Positions 38,580 to 47,571 of a stretch of 64,000 bases of DNA are shown here, piece by piece (within the stretch, counting starts at the first letter, position 1; every line of letters starts with the position of its first letter). Origin of the DNA: Acidobacteriota bacterium (GTDB taxonomy: Bacteria > Acidobacteriota > Terriglobia > Terriglobales > Acidobacteriaceae); NCBI GenBank assembly GCA_018268855.1, contig JAFDVR010000016.1, positions 1 to 64,000 of the forward strand, written 5' to 3'. Position numbers and translations under genes: made by a program. The notes beneath the pieces were generated by a model, which worked only from the letters and a program-made list of their open reading frames with translations, made no database searches and was not told where the DNA came from.

Positions 38580-41500
38580 GTGCGCCGTTTACTTCTTTCC
38601 ATTGCGCTTCTCGCATTCTTCTGTCTCTCGCTCCATGCTGAGCAGCGCGAACAACTACTCGACGGCGCGGCATGGAAGATGGTCTCATTCGAATTCGGTG
38701 CAGGTGAAGCCGCAGGCGCCTGGAAGGTGGATTTCAATGACAGCGCATTCAAGCAGGTGACTGTGCCCGGCGACACCCAGCTGCAGGCTGGCTTTACAGA
38801 CATGGGCCGGTTCCGCCAGACGGCCGCACTGTTGCAGATCAATCGCAAGGAGTGGTGGTACTGCACCAGCTTTCGTGTCGTTCATAAGCCCCGCACCGGT
38901 GAGCGCATGCGGCTCGCCTTCGACGGTGTGGACTACTTCACCGATGTGTGGCTCAACGGTAAGCGCGTGGGACACCATGAGGGCACGTACACACGCTTCT
39001 CGTTCGATGTGACCGATCTCCTGCGCAATGGAAACAACGTGCTTGCTGTGCGCGTCACGCATCCTCCCATCCCCAACGACCGCGGTCTGCTGGAAATGCT
39101 CAATGGCGACTTCAGCATGGCTGCGCCATGGGCCAACATGCCTCTCAAGGAAATTCCATACTTCACAGAGGTGCGATGGGATGGCCTGCCAGCGGGCGGC
39201 AATATCACGTTCGATATGGGCATCTGGCGCAGCGTCCGTCTGGTAACAGAAAGCCCCGTGCGCATCAACGATCTGTACATCTCCACAAAAGAACTGCGTG
39301 CCGATGGAAGTGCCGTGCTGGAGGTATCCCTCACTGCACAAAACAATACGCAAACCAGCGTGGATACAAAGGTCCAGCTAACCGTTCTGCCCGACAACTT
39401 CTCATCCACCGCTAAACTCCAGGCCGCGTCAGACATTCATCTCGCACCCGGCGAGCACTCATTCCAAAAAGAGATCATCGTGCCAAACGCACATCTCTGG
39501 TGGAGTTGGGACCATGGCCGCCAGGACATGTACCGCGTCACCGCAACCATGCGCAGCGGCCGCTCAACGGAAACCATCTCCAAACGTGTCGGCATCCGTA
39601 CCATCTCTCGCGGCGCAGATATGAGCTACCACCTGAACGGGAAGCACATCTTTCTGCGCGGCACGTATCTTCCCATCGCCGACTACTATCGTTCCACGCC
39701 GACGCATGACAGCTACGAGCGCGACCTCCGTCTGCTACGCGGAGTCAACGACAACATTGTCGTGAACAACACGGTCGTAGAAAAGCCGGAGTTCTACGAT
39801 CTCTGCGACGAACTCGGCATTCTCGTCATCCATCAGTTTCCATTCCCGCAGTTTGGCCCCATGCATTCGCTCGACGCAGGCAATCCGCGCCGCGAGCCGT
39901 TTCTGCGCGCGGCAAAAGAGATGGTGCAAGACGTCATGATGGAGCTTCGCCAGCATCCATCCATCGTGGAGTGGGCGCCACTTGCTGAAGCGCACGACAA
40001 AGCGGAAAACGGAAAGTGGGGCATGAACGGCTTCATCTTCGACCAGAGCGGTTACAACGCCTTTATCGATGAGGTGCACGAAGTCGTGCAGCGCCTTGCC
40101 CCGGGCGACATCTTCCATGCCAGCATCTGCGATCTCGGCGAGCAGCATTTCTGGATGTCCGCACCCGGACTTGGCGGAAACGACAGCTACCGCTCGCTCT
40201 TCGATGCGGAGGCGCCCTTCGTCTCTGAGTTCGGCGGCATGTCCATGTCCTCCGCCGAAAACCTCGGCACGCTCCTTACCCCACAACAGCAGTGGGGAGT
40301 GAAGAACCCGCCCAGCACCACATGGTTCGGCTTGCCGATCGATGTCCCTGCGTACGCCTACTGGAACGGCCTCGAACAAACAGGCCTTGCCAGCATGTTG
40401 TATCGCATGGTGCACATGTCCGACGCGCATCCGCAGTCGCCAACGGAACTCGTGCGCGCAACACAGTACACGCATGGTTTCATCTTGCAGTACGCTGCAG
40501 AATCGTTCCGCCGCAAAAAGTACGCGCCCATCATGGGCATCCGTTCATGGGATTTTCTTGAACTCGCTCCAGGCTTCCGGTTCGGCGTGGTGGACTACGA
40601 TCGCGTTCCCAAGGCTGGCTATTACATGCTGAAACACGCACAAGCGCCGGCTGCAATCAGCTTTGCGCTGCGTGACGCCCTGGAAAGTCATCTCGGCGGA
40701 TCACATCTCAGCGTGCCTGTATGGCTGCTCAACGATACAGACAATGCGCTCTCCGGTGCCATGCATGTGCGGCTGCTCAGCCCGGAAGGCCGCATCGTGA
40801 AAGAAGTCACTCTCAACGCGCAAACGCAGACCGATACAAATCGCCTCATCGCCAATTTCGATATAGACCTTCCGCGCACAGGCGGAGTGTATTGGCTGGA
40901 TGCAGAACTGCCGCGAACGGATCAGGTACCACTCCACACTCGCAGGCCCATCAAAGTGGTGGAACCACTATTCACGCACGCTCCACGTGTTCTGCTGATC
41001 GGAGAGCGCGTCTATTCGCAACCTATCGCCACCATGCTCACAGGCATGGGAGCAAACGTCACCGTACTCGATGAAGATTCGCTGAAGCAGATCGCGCGCC
41101 TTACAGATCCTGCAAAGCTGCGTGCGGACTATGACGTTCTGTGGCTCAGCCGTTACGACGGCCTCGGACGTCTGCTTCCCAGCGATGTAGGCGCAGCCAT
41201 GCGCGATGCCGTACACGCCGGGCTTGCATTCATCCACACCGGAGGGAAAGGGAGCTTCCATGGTGGATGGTCGCACGCGGCTGTGCTGGAATCTACGGCA
41301 CTCGCTGCCGTGATGCCCATTGAACTCTCCACATCCGAAGACATGGTGGTTGCAGGCCGCGGTCCCATGGACGATCCCGCAGCAGTCACGCTCATGCATG
41401 ATGTCCAGGCTAAAGATCAGGCACACAACGATCTTGCAATCCTGTTGAGCAAAGCAGGCATACAAGGTTTCAACCGCACAAAACTCCGCACAGATGCGAA

Positions 41501-42053
41501 ACTCCGCATGGAGATTGCCGGGGAACCGTTGTTCGTAACGGGCAAGTTCGGTTCCGGACAGACTGCAATCTACACAGGCATGACTCCGAACGACCCGCAC
41601 GCTGCATGGTCACTGGATGAGCACCTGAGCCAGGATCCGGCCTGGAACGCGCACTTCGCAGTCTTTGCCGAGTTGCTGCGTTCCGTGCTCCCGCAGCAAA
41701 ACCGGAGCAGCCTTCAGTTGTTGCAGCAGCGTGTCACTCCAACATTTGAAATGTTGAAAGAATCATCAGGTGGTCCTGTCGCAATTACGGCGTCGTGCGC
41801 CGCAGATCGGTGCAGCTTCCGTCTGCAGAATGGCGCAAAGGTCGCTCATGCCGTACATCTACGCACTGTGTGGGACCCGGCACATGCACCGTATGCGCAG
41901 GAGTGGAGTGACAATGATTTTGACATGCTTCCGAACGAGGAGCGCACTATCACGTTGACGTGGAAATCGCACGGCGCCGTTGGAGAGGGCGTTCTCCACG
42001 CGAAGATTGCGCACGCGGCAGAAACCGCTACTCCCTTCAAACAGAATCATTAA
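38580..42053 (+). CDS. GH2-like hydrolase fused to GATase-like domain
   Basis: Exported 1,157-residue protein. The start is taken as GTG at 38580: AGGGAGG lies 7 bases upstream and translation then begins with a clean signal peptide (MRRLLLSIALLAFFCLSLHA); an upstream ATG at 38481 would place operator O6 inside the gene. Order: GH2 sugar-binding jelly roll (MRLAFDGVDYFTDVWLNGKRVGHH), Ig-like domain, TIM barrel with nucleophile candidate Glu in PFVSEFGGMSM. The acid/base motif normally N-E reads WAPLAEAHDK here, so the Asn is lost. Residues about 800-1,080 form a class I glutamine-amidotransferase-like domain (APRVLLIGERVYS, HTGGKGSFHGGW), as in trimerisation domains of some beta-galactosidases. 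Substrate likely a beta-linked mannose or galactose residue, uncertain. Confidence 0.87.
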   Translation: MRRLLLSIALLAFFCLSLHAEQREQLLDGAAWKMVSFEFGAGEAAGAWKVDFNDSAFKQVTVPGDTQLQAGFTDMGRFRQTAALLQINRKEWWYCTSFRVVHKPRTGERMRLAFDGVDYFTDVWLNGKRVGHHEGTYTRFSFDVTDLLRNGNNVLAVRVTHPPIPNDRGLLEMLNGDFSMAAPWANMPLKEIPYFTEVRWDGLPAGGNITFDMGIWRSVRLVTESPVRINDLYISTKELRADGSAVLEVSLTAQNNTQTSVDTKVQLTVLPDNFSSTAKLQAASDIHLAPGEHSFQKEIIVPNAHLWWSWDHGRQDMYRVTATMRSGRSTETISKRVGIRTISRGADMSYHLNGKHIFLRGTYLPIADYYRSTPTHDSYERDLRLLRGVNDNIVVNNTVVEKPEFYDLCDELGILVIHQFPFPQFGPMHSLDAGNPRREPFLRAAKEMVQDVMMELRQHPSIVEWAPLAEAHDKAENGKWGMNGFIFDQSGYNAFIDEVHEVVQRLAPGDIFHASICDLGEQHFWMSAPGLGGNDSYRSLFDAEAPFVSEFGGMSMSSAENLGTLLTPQQQWGVKNPPSTTWFGLPIDVPAYAYWNGLEQTGLASMLYRMVHMSDAHPQSPTELVRATQYTHGFILQYAAESFRRKKYAPIMGIRSWDFLELAPGFRFGVVDYDRVPKAGYYMLKHAQAPAAISFALRDALESHLGGSHLSVPVWLLNDTDNALSGAMHVRLLSPEGRIVKEVTLNAQTQTDTNRLIANFDIDLPRTGGVYWLDAELPRTDQVPLHTRRPIKVVEPLFTHAPRVLLIGERVYSQPIATMLTGMGANVTVLDEDSLKQIARLTDPAKLRADYDVLWLSRYDGLGRLLPSDVGAAMRDAVHAGLAFIHTGGKGSFHGGWSHAAVLESTALAAVMPIELSTSEDMVVAGRGPMDDPAAVTLMHDVQAKDQAHNDLAILLSKAGIQGFNRTKLRTDAKLRMEIAGEPLFVTGKFGSGQTAIYTGMTPNDPHAAWSLDEHLSQDPAWNAHFAVFAELLRSVLPQQNRSSLQLLQQRVTPTFEMLKESSGGPVAITASCAADRCSFRLQNGAKVAHAVHLRTVWDPAHAPYAQEWSDNDFDMLPNEERTITLTWKSHGAVGEGVLHAKIAHAAETATPFKQNH

Positions 42054-42073
42054 TTCTGGTGGCTGCCCAACGC

Positions 42074-42091
42074 ATCGCTACGCGTAGCGAT
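42074..42091. terminator. Bidirectional hairpin between convergent genes
   Basis: Perfect palindrome (ATCGCTA-CGCG-TAGCGAT) followed by TTTCT, between the convergent GH2-like and YcxB-like genes. Weak but well placed. Confidence 0.5.
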
Positions 42092-42093
42092 TT

Positions 42094-42660
42094 CTAGCGC
42101 CTGCGTGGGCCGGTGCGCGGTTCCTCAACCGTGCGCGCTGGTTTGATCTTGCGCGCGATCAGTCGCTGCAAACGTTCGCGGTCCTCCGCATCGAAGGCTA
42201 CAAGAGGAATTGCTTCGAATCGCGCTCCATCATGGAGTGCCAGCATCAGTACGCGCCTGCCAAGCCGGTACGTCGCAAACTGTTCCCAGGTGTACGCAGC
42301 GGCAGGCTCACCGTTGTCGCCAATGCGTGAACGCTGCACTCCAGCTTCACCAAGCTGCACGCTCCAGGTCTCATCGATCAGGCCTGCTGCGCGCCCTGCA
42401 TTGCGTGCGCGCCAGCGATTGGTCAAAATCAGCGCCGCTATGGCTGCTGCGGCCAACAGCAAGAGGAGTGGCGCAATGGAATCGTGCAGCGTAATGCCGG
42501 AAACCTGTGCCGTATGTGCCAGGTCGCCAATCGAGCCGAGGATCGGCACCGCAACCAGCATCCACGCCCACGCTTCGCCTGCACCACGCTTGCCGCGTGT
42601 ATGAAAGAGATAACGCGCTTCGCGCCATTCCGCCGCTGTTAATGTGTACTGCACCTGCAC
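42094..42660 (-). CDS. YcxB-like membrane protein
   Basis: 188-residue protein with two hydrophobic segments (AWMLVAVPILGSIGDLA; IAPLLLLLAAAAIAALILT) near residues 35-85 and a C-terminal cytoplasmic domain (TWSVQLGEAGVQRSR...YTWEQFATYRLGRRVLMLAL...IPLVAF) that matches the YcxB-like pattern. The start is GTG at 42660, with GGAGG 6 bases before it; the open frame continues to 42753 without a better ribosome site. It is divergent from the phosphatidyltransferase gene. Function unknown. Confidence 0.75.
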   Translation of the reverse strand: MQVQYTLTAAEWREARYLFHTRGKRGAGEAWAWMLVAVPILGSIGDLAHTAQVSGITLHDSIAPLLLLLAAAAIAALILTNRWRARNAGRAAGLIDETWSVQLGEAGVQRSRIGDNGEPAAAYTWEQFATYRLGRRVLMLALHDGARFEAIPLVAFDAEDRERLQRLIARKIKPARTVEEPRTGPRRR

Positions 42661-42746
42661 ACTATTCCTCCAGACTTCCCTCTCAGCACTCGTAGTCCAG
42701 CGCGTTAGTTTAGCATTGCATTCAATAGAGGTCTCCTCGTTTCTGC

Positions 42747-43316
42747 ATGTCATTCCTGCAACAGCTTAGAGCAGCGCCAAACCTGTTAACCCTGCTGCGT
42801 CTGTTTTTGATCCCGTATCTGGTGATTCAAATCCTCGACGGGCGTTACGGCATCGCGCTCACGTTGTTCATCATTGCCGGCATCTCAGACGGACTTGACG
42901 GCATGATGGCGCGCGCGTTGAAGCAGAGCACCCGCCTTGGTCAATATCTCGATCCCATCGCCGACAAGCTGCTGCTCTCCACCATGTTTCTCACGCTCAC
43001 ACATATCGGGTTGATTCCACGCTATGTGGCCGTACTTGTCTTCTCGCGTGACTTCGGCATTCTGCTCATCTCCACACTGCTCTTTGCAACCAATACATTG
43101 CGAGACTTCCGTCCGAGCCTGCTTGGCAAACTCAATACCCTGGCGCAGATTGTAGCTGTGCTCACTGCACTCATCGTGCAGCGCTGGCACATGCCCCGTG
43201 TTCACCATGCCAATAATCTCCTGATTGTTGCGATTGCATGGCTTGCCCCACTCTCCGCCGCGCAATACGCCTGGATTGTGACGCGACGCATACAAGAAAA
43301 ACCCGCAGCCGTTTAG
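42747..43316 (+). CDS. CDP-alcohol phosphatidyltransferase
   Basis: Integral membrane enzyme of phospholipid synthesis, 189 residues, exchanging CMP of a CDP-alcohol for another alcohol (phosphatidylglycerophosphate synthase or cardiolipin-synthase type). The complete family signature D-x2-D-G-x2-A-R-x8-G-x3-D-x3-D is present in SDGLDGMMARALKQSTRLG followed by QYLDPIADK (residues about 48-75). Several hydrophobic helices follow. The opening block LLTLLRLFLIPYLV resembles PgsA. It is probably monocistronic, with its terminator overlapping the 3' end. Confidence 0.9.
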   Translation: MSFLQQLRAAPNLLTLLRLFLIPYLVIQILDGRYGIALTLFIIAGISDGLDGMMARALKQSTRLGQYLDPIADKLLLSTMFLTLTHIGLIPRYVAVLVFSRDFGILLISTLLFATNTLRDFRPSLLGKLNTLAQIVAVLTALIVQRWHMPRVHHANNLLIVAIAWLAPLSAAQYAWIVTRRIQEKPAAV

Positions 43317-43325
43317 CTGCGGGTT
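43300..43325 (+). terminator. Hairpin terminator overlapping gene end
   Basis: Stem AACCCGCAGC / GCTGCGGGTT with a 6-base loop that contains the stop codon of the phosphatidyltransferase gene. It could serve both convergent genes. Confidence 0.7.
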
Positions 43326-43351
43326 CCATCTGCTTAGGAAGCACTCAGAGA

Positions 43352-44896
43352 CTAAGGCTTCTTCTTCATCGCTGCTGTAATGCCTGCCTCGGCCAGCGGA
43401 GCCATAATCGCATAACCCTCTGCCGTCGGATGCACACCGTCCTTCGACGTGCCTTCCTTCATGCCACCGTCCGCATTCGCAAGGGCAGAGTAGTAGTCCA
43501 CGTACACCACACCTTTGTCCGCCGCATACTTCTTCATCCACGAGTTCATCTCACGGATATACGCAGCCGGCTTTACATCCGGACGCCAGTTGTAGTGGTC
43601 CGCAGGCAGAAGGCTGCACAGCACCACGCGAATACCGTTGGCCCTGGCAAGCTGCACCATCGATTCGATATTGTCCGCAGCCATCTTTAGCGAAGAAGGT
43701 CCAAGATTTCCGGCAATGTCATTTGTACCGGCAAGAATCACCACCACAGCAGGATGCAGATCGATCACATCCTGCCGGAAGCGGATCAGCATCTGCGCTG
43801 TGGTCTGGCCGGAGATGCCGCGGTTCACATAATTCTTTCCAGGGAAGAACTCCGTGCCCTTTCTGTCCCATGCATCCGTAATCGAATCGCCGTAGAACAC
43901 CACGCGGTTTTTTTGTTCCGTCAACCGCTCATTCTCATGGCGGTAGCGCTCAAGCTGCGCAATGTCATAGCTCAGGCGCTTGTAACCGTTGGCCTGGTTC
44001 ACGGTCAGCTCACCCGTTGTCGGAATCGTCCAATTCCATCCCGCGGGCAGCGGCTTTACATCGCGCCCAACCTCCGGATCAAGGAACCACACATGCTTCA
44101 GCAGATAGCGAATCTGGTCCTGCGTGTAATCCACACCTTCCATCTCGCCTGTCTGCGGCGCGGTGAACAGCAGCGTGACATGCCCTTCCGGCGTCACGCC
44201 CCACACATAACCCACTTTCTGCGCGGGCGAGTCGCTCGTCACTACAAACATCTTCCGCTTCTCGCTCCACGAGATGCCCTGCATCTTCGGAATCGCCGTG
44301 TCCAGCTTCAGCGGTTCGAGCGGCTGCATCGTCTTCAGGTCGTACTGCGGAATCTCCCAGCTCTCGCAGAAGCTCGTGACATACATCGTCCCCTTCGACG
44401 GCACCACGGCAATCGAAGAAATCTCGTGCTTGTACTGCGCAATGTCCGTAAAGCTCAGGAACGATCCGTCCTTCGCACTGTACACGGCAATCTTCTGCAC
44501 CACGTTGTCCTGGCAGGATTGATAACTCTCCACCGGCGCATAAATCTTTCCGTCGTACGCGTCAATGTCGCCAACGTGCTTATGCAACTCCGGCAAACCC
44601 TCAGCCTTGCGCGATGCATTGATCGCTGGTTCGTCTTTGAACATGTCGGCAAAGGGAGTTTTGTTGTCCCACACCACATTCCACTTGCTGTCGTACGCAA
44701 TGATCTCTGAGGTCGACGACAGGTAGTGCAGCGTGCCGTCCGTCGCATATCCCTGGATGGCCGTGACCGGCGACATCGCCACCGCAGGCGGAATCAGCTT
44801 TGCATCCGGATCATCGGCTGTCTGCGCTATTGCATATGCCGCAATGCCCACACACATCGCACCGGCCATGAGCCGTGCCTTCCACGTCTTTATCAT
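43352..44896 (-). CDS. Propeller-like domain fused to SGNH hydrolase
   Basis: Exported 514-residue protein with two parts. The ATG at 44896 is preceded by GGAGGAAGGGA, giving signal peptide MIKTWKARLMAGAMCVGIAAYAIAQ. Residues about 30-290 look like repeated beta blades of a propeller (GYATDGTLHYLSSTSEIIAYD, GKIYAPVESYQ, GISWSEKRKMFVVTSD). Residues about 320-510 form an SGNH/GDSL esterase: FYGDSITDAW (block I, catalytic Ser), NRGISGQTT, AGTNDIAGN and DGVHPTAEGY with Asp and His of the triad. SGNH enzymes of this kind deacetylate or de-esterify carbohydrates. It is divergent from the isomerase gene at 44992. Confidence 0.88.
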   Translation of the reverse strand: MIKTWKARLMAGAMCVGIAAYAIAQTADDPDAKLIPPAVAMSPVTAIQGYATDGTLHYLSSTSEIIAYDSKWNVVWDNKTPFADMFKDEPAINASRKAEGLPELHKHVGDIDAYDGKIYAPVESYQSCQDNVVQKIAVYSAKDGSFLSFTDIAQYKHEISSIAVVPSKGTMYVTSFCESWEIPQYDLKTMQPLEPLKLDTAIPKMQGISWSEKRKMFVVTSDSPAQKVGYVWGVTPEGHVTLLFTAPQTGEMEGVDYTQDQIRYLLKHVWFLDPEVGRDVKPLPAGWNWTIPTTGELTVNQANGYKRLSYDIAQLERYRHENERLTEQKNRVVFYGDSITDAWDRKGTEFFPGKNYVNRGISGQTTAQMLIRFRQDVIDLHPAVVVILAGTNDIAGNLGPSSLKMAADNIESMVQLARANGIRVVLCSLLPADHYNWRPDVKPAAYIREMNSWMKKYAADKGVVYVDYYSALANADGGMKEGTSKDGVHPTAEGYAIMAPLAEAGITAAMKKKP

Positions 44897-44991
44897 TCCC
44901 TTCCTCCGCGAGATAGCCAGAATAACCGAGCCGCCATGTACCTCGGCAGATACCGTCTGCCGCCTGCATCTCATGTAAGGTGGAGAATGCG

Positions 44992-45822
44992 ATGAAACGG
45001 GCTGTCTCGACCCATGTTTTTCTGCACCAACGCCTGCATACAGGCCATCTCGATGCGCTGAAAAGCGCAGGCGCCCAAAGCATTGAGATTTTCGCGGCGC
45101 GCCATCACTTCGACTACACCGACCGCTCCGCTGTCAAAGAGATCGCCACCTGGTTCCGCGATAACGGACTCCGCGCCACGCTTCACCAGCCGCTCTTCGA
45201 CCCCTCCACGCAATGGAGCCGCCACGTCGCGCCCACCATCAACCTCATCGATGTGGAGAAGTCCCGCCGCATCGACGCCATGGACGAGGTGAAGCGCGCA
45301 CTCGAAGCTGCCGAACAGATCGACATCGACCACATCGTTCTCCACCTCGGCACCTCGTCCGACACGTGGAGCGAGCGAACGCTCGATCACTCACTCACCG
45401 CCATCGAACACGTCAAAGCTTTCGCGCATCCGCTCATGTGCAAGACCCTGGTAGAAACCCTGCACAACGACGTCACCACGCCCGAGCACCTGCTGGAGAT
45501 TCTGCGCGTCGGACACTTCAGCACCGTCGGCATCTGCCTCGACCTCGGCCACGTCCACTTGCCCGGAAGCACCGGCGTAAAGACAGCGTTCGAACTCCTC
45601 AGCGACCGCATCCTCGAACTCCACATCCACGACAACGCAGGCGAACACGACGAGCACCTCTGGCCCGGCGAAGGCACCATCGACTGGCAACAGGTCCGCG
45701 ACGGCATCGCCGCACTCAAGCAGCCCCCAGTCGGCGTTCTAGAGATCGCCTACGATCCCGAACTCTCCATGAACACCGTCACCACAAAGGCCGCCACTGC
45801 GTTCCAACTGCTTAACGTATGA
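44992..45822 (+). CDS. Sugar phosphate isomerase/epimerase family protein
   Basis: Xylose-isomerase-like TIM barrel, 276 residues from the ATG at 44992 (GGTGGAG upstream at 6 bases; GTG at 44980 lies inside that ribosome site). Metal-ligand candidates are spread as usual: Glu of SIEIFAARHHF, His of DHIVLHLG, Glu of TLVETLHND, Asp/His of CLDLGHVHL, HIHDNAGEHDEHLWPGEGTIDW. Family members isomerise sugars or act as endonuclease IV-like or inosose enzymes; the substrate is not visible. Located next to a secreted hydrolase but not clearly in an operon. Confidence 0.85.
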   Translation: MKRAVSTHVFLHQRLHTGHLDALKSAGAQSIEIFAARHHFDYTDRSAVKEIATWFRDNGLRATLHQPLFDPSTQWSRHVAPTINLIDVEKSRRIDAMDEVKRALEAAEQIDIDHIVLHLGTSSDTWSERTLDHSLTAIEHVKAFAHPLMCKTLVETLHNDVTTPEHLLEILRVGHFSTVGICLDLGHVHLPGSTGVKTAFELLSDRILELHIHDNAGEHDEHLWPGEGTIDWQQVRDGIAALKQPPVGVLEIAYDPELSMNTVTTKAATAFQLLNV

Positions 45823-45860
45823 CCAGCAACATCTCTGATAACGAACGCTCGTCCTAAAAG

Positions 45861-46025
45861 CATCGTCATCTCGACCGGAGGTATCGCAGCTTTATCGCGA
45901 CGAGGAGCGGAGATCTGCTTTCTTCCGCCTCAGCCACACTCTCCATCGCGCCCCCGCGCGATGGACGTTCGCACACCAGCATCGGCAGATCTCTCCGCTC
46001 GCGCTTTGCGCTCGATCGAGAAGGG
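45861..46025. repeat. Inverted pair of interspersed repeats
   Basis: Between two plus-strand genes. The left half (45861-45920) is a minus-oriented copy (CATCGTCATCTCGACCGGAG ... GGAGATCTGCTT); the right half (45980-46025) is plus-oriented (GGCAGATCTCTCCGCTCGCG ... TCGATCGAGA). Same family as at 11.8, 47.5 and 58.1 kb. Confidence 0.7.
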
Positions 46026-46089
46026 TAATTCTTTCAGACACATGAGAATTCCCGTGGCGATTACAATTTCTTCTCACACAGGAGAAACG

Positions 46090-47418
46090 ATGCCGACACG
46101 CCGTGAATTTTTATCGAACGCTGCTGTTCTTTCCGCTGGGGCCACGCTGGGGATGAGCGCGCGCAGCTATGCGCAGATTGTGGGTGCGAATGAGCGCATG
46201 CAGTTTGCGGTGATTGGTTTGAATGGCCGCGCGAATGCTCACCTGGAGTCGCTGCGTGCCAACCAGAAAGATGCGCGCATTACGTATGTGTGCGATGTGG
46301 ATGAGGTCATCCTGAACCGCTTTGCGGCGCGGACTGAGAAGGTGATGGGCGAGCCGGCGAAGAAGGAGAAAGACTTCCGCCGGATGCTGGAATCGAAGGA
46401 CGTGGACGTGATTACCATCGCCACGCCTGAGCACTGGCACACTCCGATGGCGATTGCGGGCATGCAGGCGGGCAAGCATGTGTATGTGGAGAAGCCGTGC
46501 AGCCACAATCCGCATGAGTGCGAGTTGATTGTTGCCGCGCAGAAGAAGTATGGCAAGAAGGTGCAGATGGGCAATCAGCAGCGCTCGTCGGCGCATACGA
46601 AAGAGATCGTCGGCAAGATACACGATGGGCTGATTGGGCGCGCGTACTATGCGCTGGCGTGGTATCGCAACGCGCGCAAGTCGATGGGTATTGGCAAGGT
46701 GATTCCTGTTCCGGCAACGCTGGATTGGGAGTTGTGGCAGGGGCCGGCGCCGAGGCGGCCTTATAAGGACAACATTCATCCGTATAACTGGCACTGGCTG
46801 AAGATTTACGGTACGGGCGAGGCGTTGAACAACGGCACGCACGAAGTAGACGTAGCGCGATGGGCGCTGGATGTGAAGTGGCCGGAGACGATCCGATCCA
46901 GCGGCGGGCGGTATGCGTATAAGGATGACTGGCAGTTTCCGGACACGCAGCAGGTGGAGTTCCTCTATCCGGGAGACAAGCAGATTACGTGGAACAGCAC
47001 GAGCTGCAACAATGCTTCGCTCAACAATCGGGATCGCGGCACACAGATCTTTGGCACGACGGGTTCAGTCATTGTGGACCGCGATGGATATGAAGTGTTT
47101 GACATCAAGGGCAAGCGCGTAGACGGCTACCATGTTCCACGCAAGGGCAAGACGAGCAGCGCGGACACCATTGGCGCGGACTCGATGACGGACACGCACT
47201 TCAAGAACCTGATCAATGCGATCCGCGTGGGCGAGAAACTGGATTCGCCGATCGATGAGGCGAGCATTTCCGTCGCGATTTTGCTGATGAGCAATATTGC
47301 GTATGACCTTAAGCGTGAGCTGAAGTTGAACACGGCGAATGGCGCGTTTGTGAACGATCCCGCGGCGACGAAGATGAGAACGCGGACGTATCAGAAGGGC
47401 TGGGAGATCAGGATTTAG
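46090..47418 (+). CDS. Tat-exported Gfo/Idh/MocA oxidoreductase
   Basis: NAD(P)-dependent oxidoreductase family, 442 residues, with a Tat signal (TRREFLSNAAVLSAGATLGM...AQ). The ATG at 46090 has GGAG 6-9 bases upstream; upstream codons in the same frame overlap the repeat and are ignored. The Rossmann part starts QFAVIGLNGRANAH; the hallmark E-K-P is in VYVEKPCSHNPHEC; TPEHWHTPMA precedes it. The C-terminal alpha/beta domain carries NWHWLKIYGTGEALNNGTHEVDVARW. Exported members in Bacteroidota and Acidobacteriota act on periplasmic glycans, some as NAD-dependent glycosidases (GH109-like); whether this one does is open. Confidence 0.9.
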   Translation: MPTRREFLSNAAVLSAGATLGMSARSYAQIVGANERMQFAVIGLNGRANAHLESLRANQKDARITYVCDVDEVILNRFAARTEKVMGEPAKKEKDFRRMLESKDVDVITIATPEHWHTPMAIAGMQAGKHVYVEKPCSHNPHECELIVAAQKKYGKKVQMGNQQRSSAHTKEIVGKIHDGLIGRAYYALAWYRNARKSMGIGKVIPVPATLDWELWQGPAPRRPYKDNIHPYNWHWLKIYGTGEALNNGTHEVDVARWALDVKWPETIRSSGGRYAYKDDWQFPDTQQVEFLYPGDKQITWNSTSCNNASLNNRDRGTQIFGTTGSVIVDRDGYEVFDIKGKRVDGYHVPRKGKTSSADTIGADSMTDTHFKNLINAIRVGEKLDSPIDEASISVAILLMSNIAYDLKRELKLNTANGAFVNDPAATKMRTRTYQKGWEIRI

Positions 47419-47496
47419 GGTGCTGCGCGCCCGGCGGATAGCTTCGCTTGGCGCTTCCGTTGGGCGCGAGGTAGAGTGTTGCTGGTGCGGAAGAAA

Positions 47497-47555
47497 GCAG
47501 GTCTCTCCACTACGTCATCGCGGTAAGGCTGCGATGACTCCGGTCGAGATGACGG
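47497..47555. repeat. Interspersed repeat copy
   Basis: GCAGGTCTCTCCACTACGTC ... ACTCCGGTCGAGATGACGG, with an expanded middle compared with the 11.8-kb copy. It lies in the 200-base gap between the oxidoreductase and the convergent small periplasmic protein; nothing else is seen in that gap apart from a terminator. Confidence 0.7.
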
Positions 47556-47571
47556 TGTTTCTGCGCGAAAT

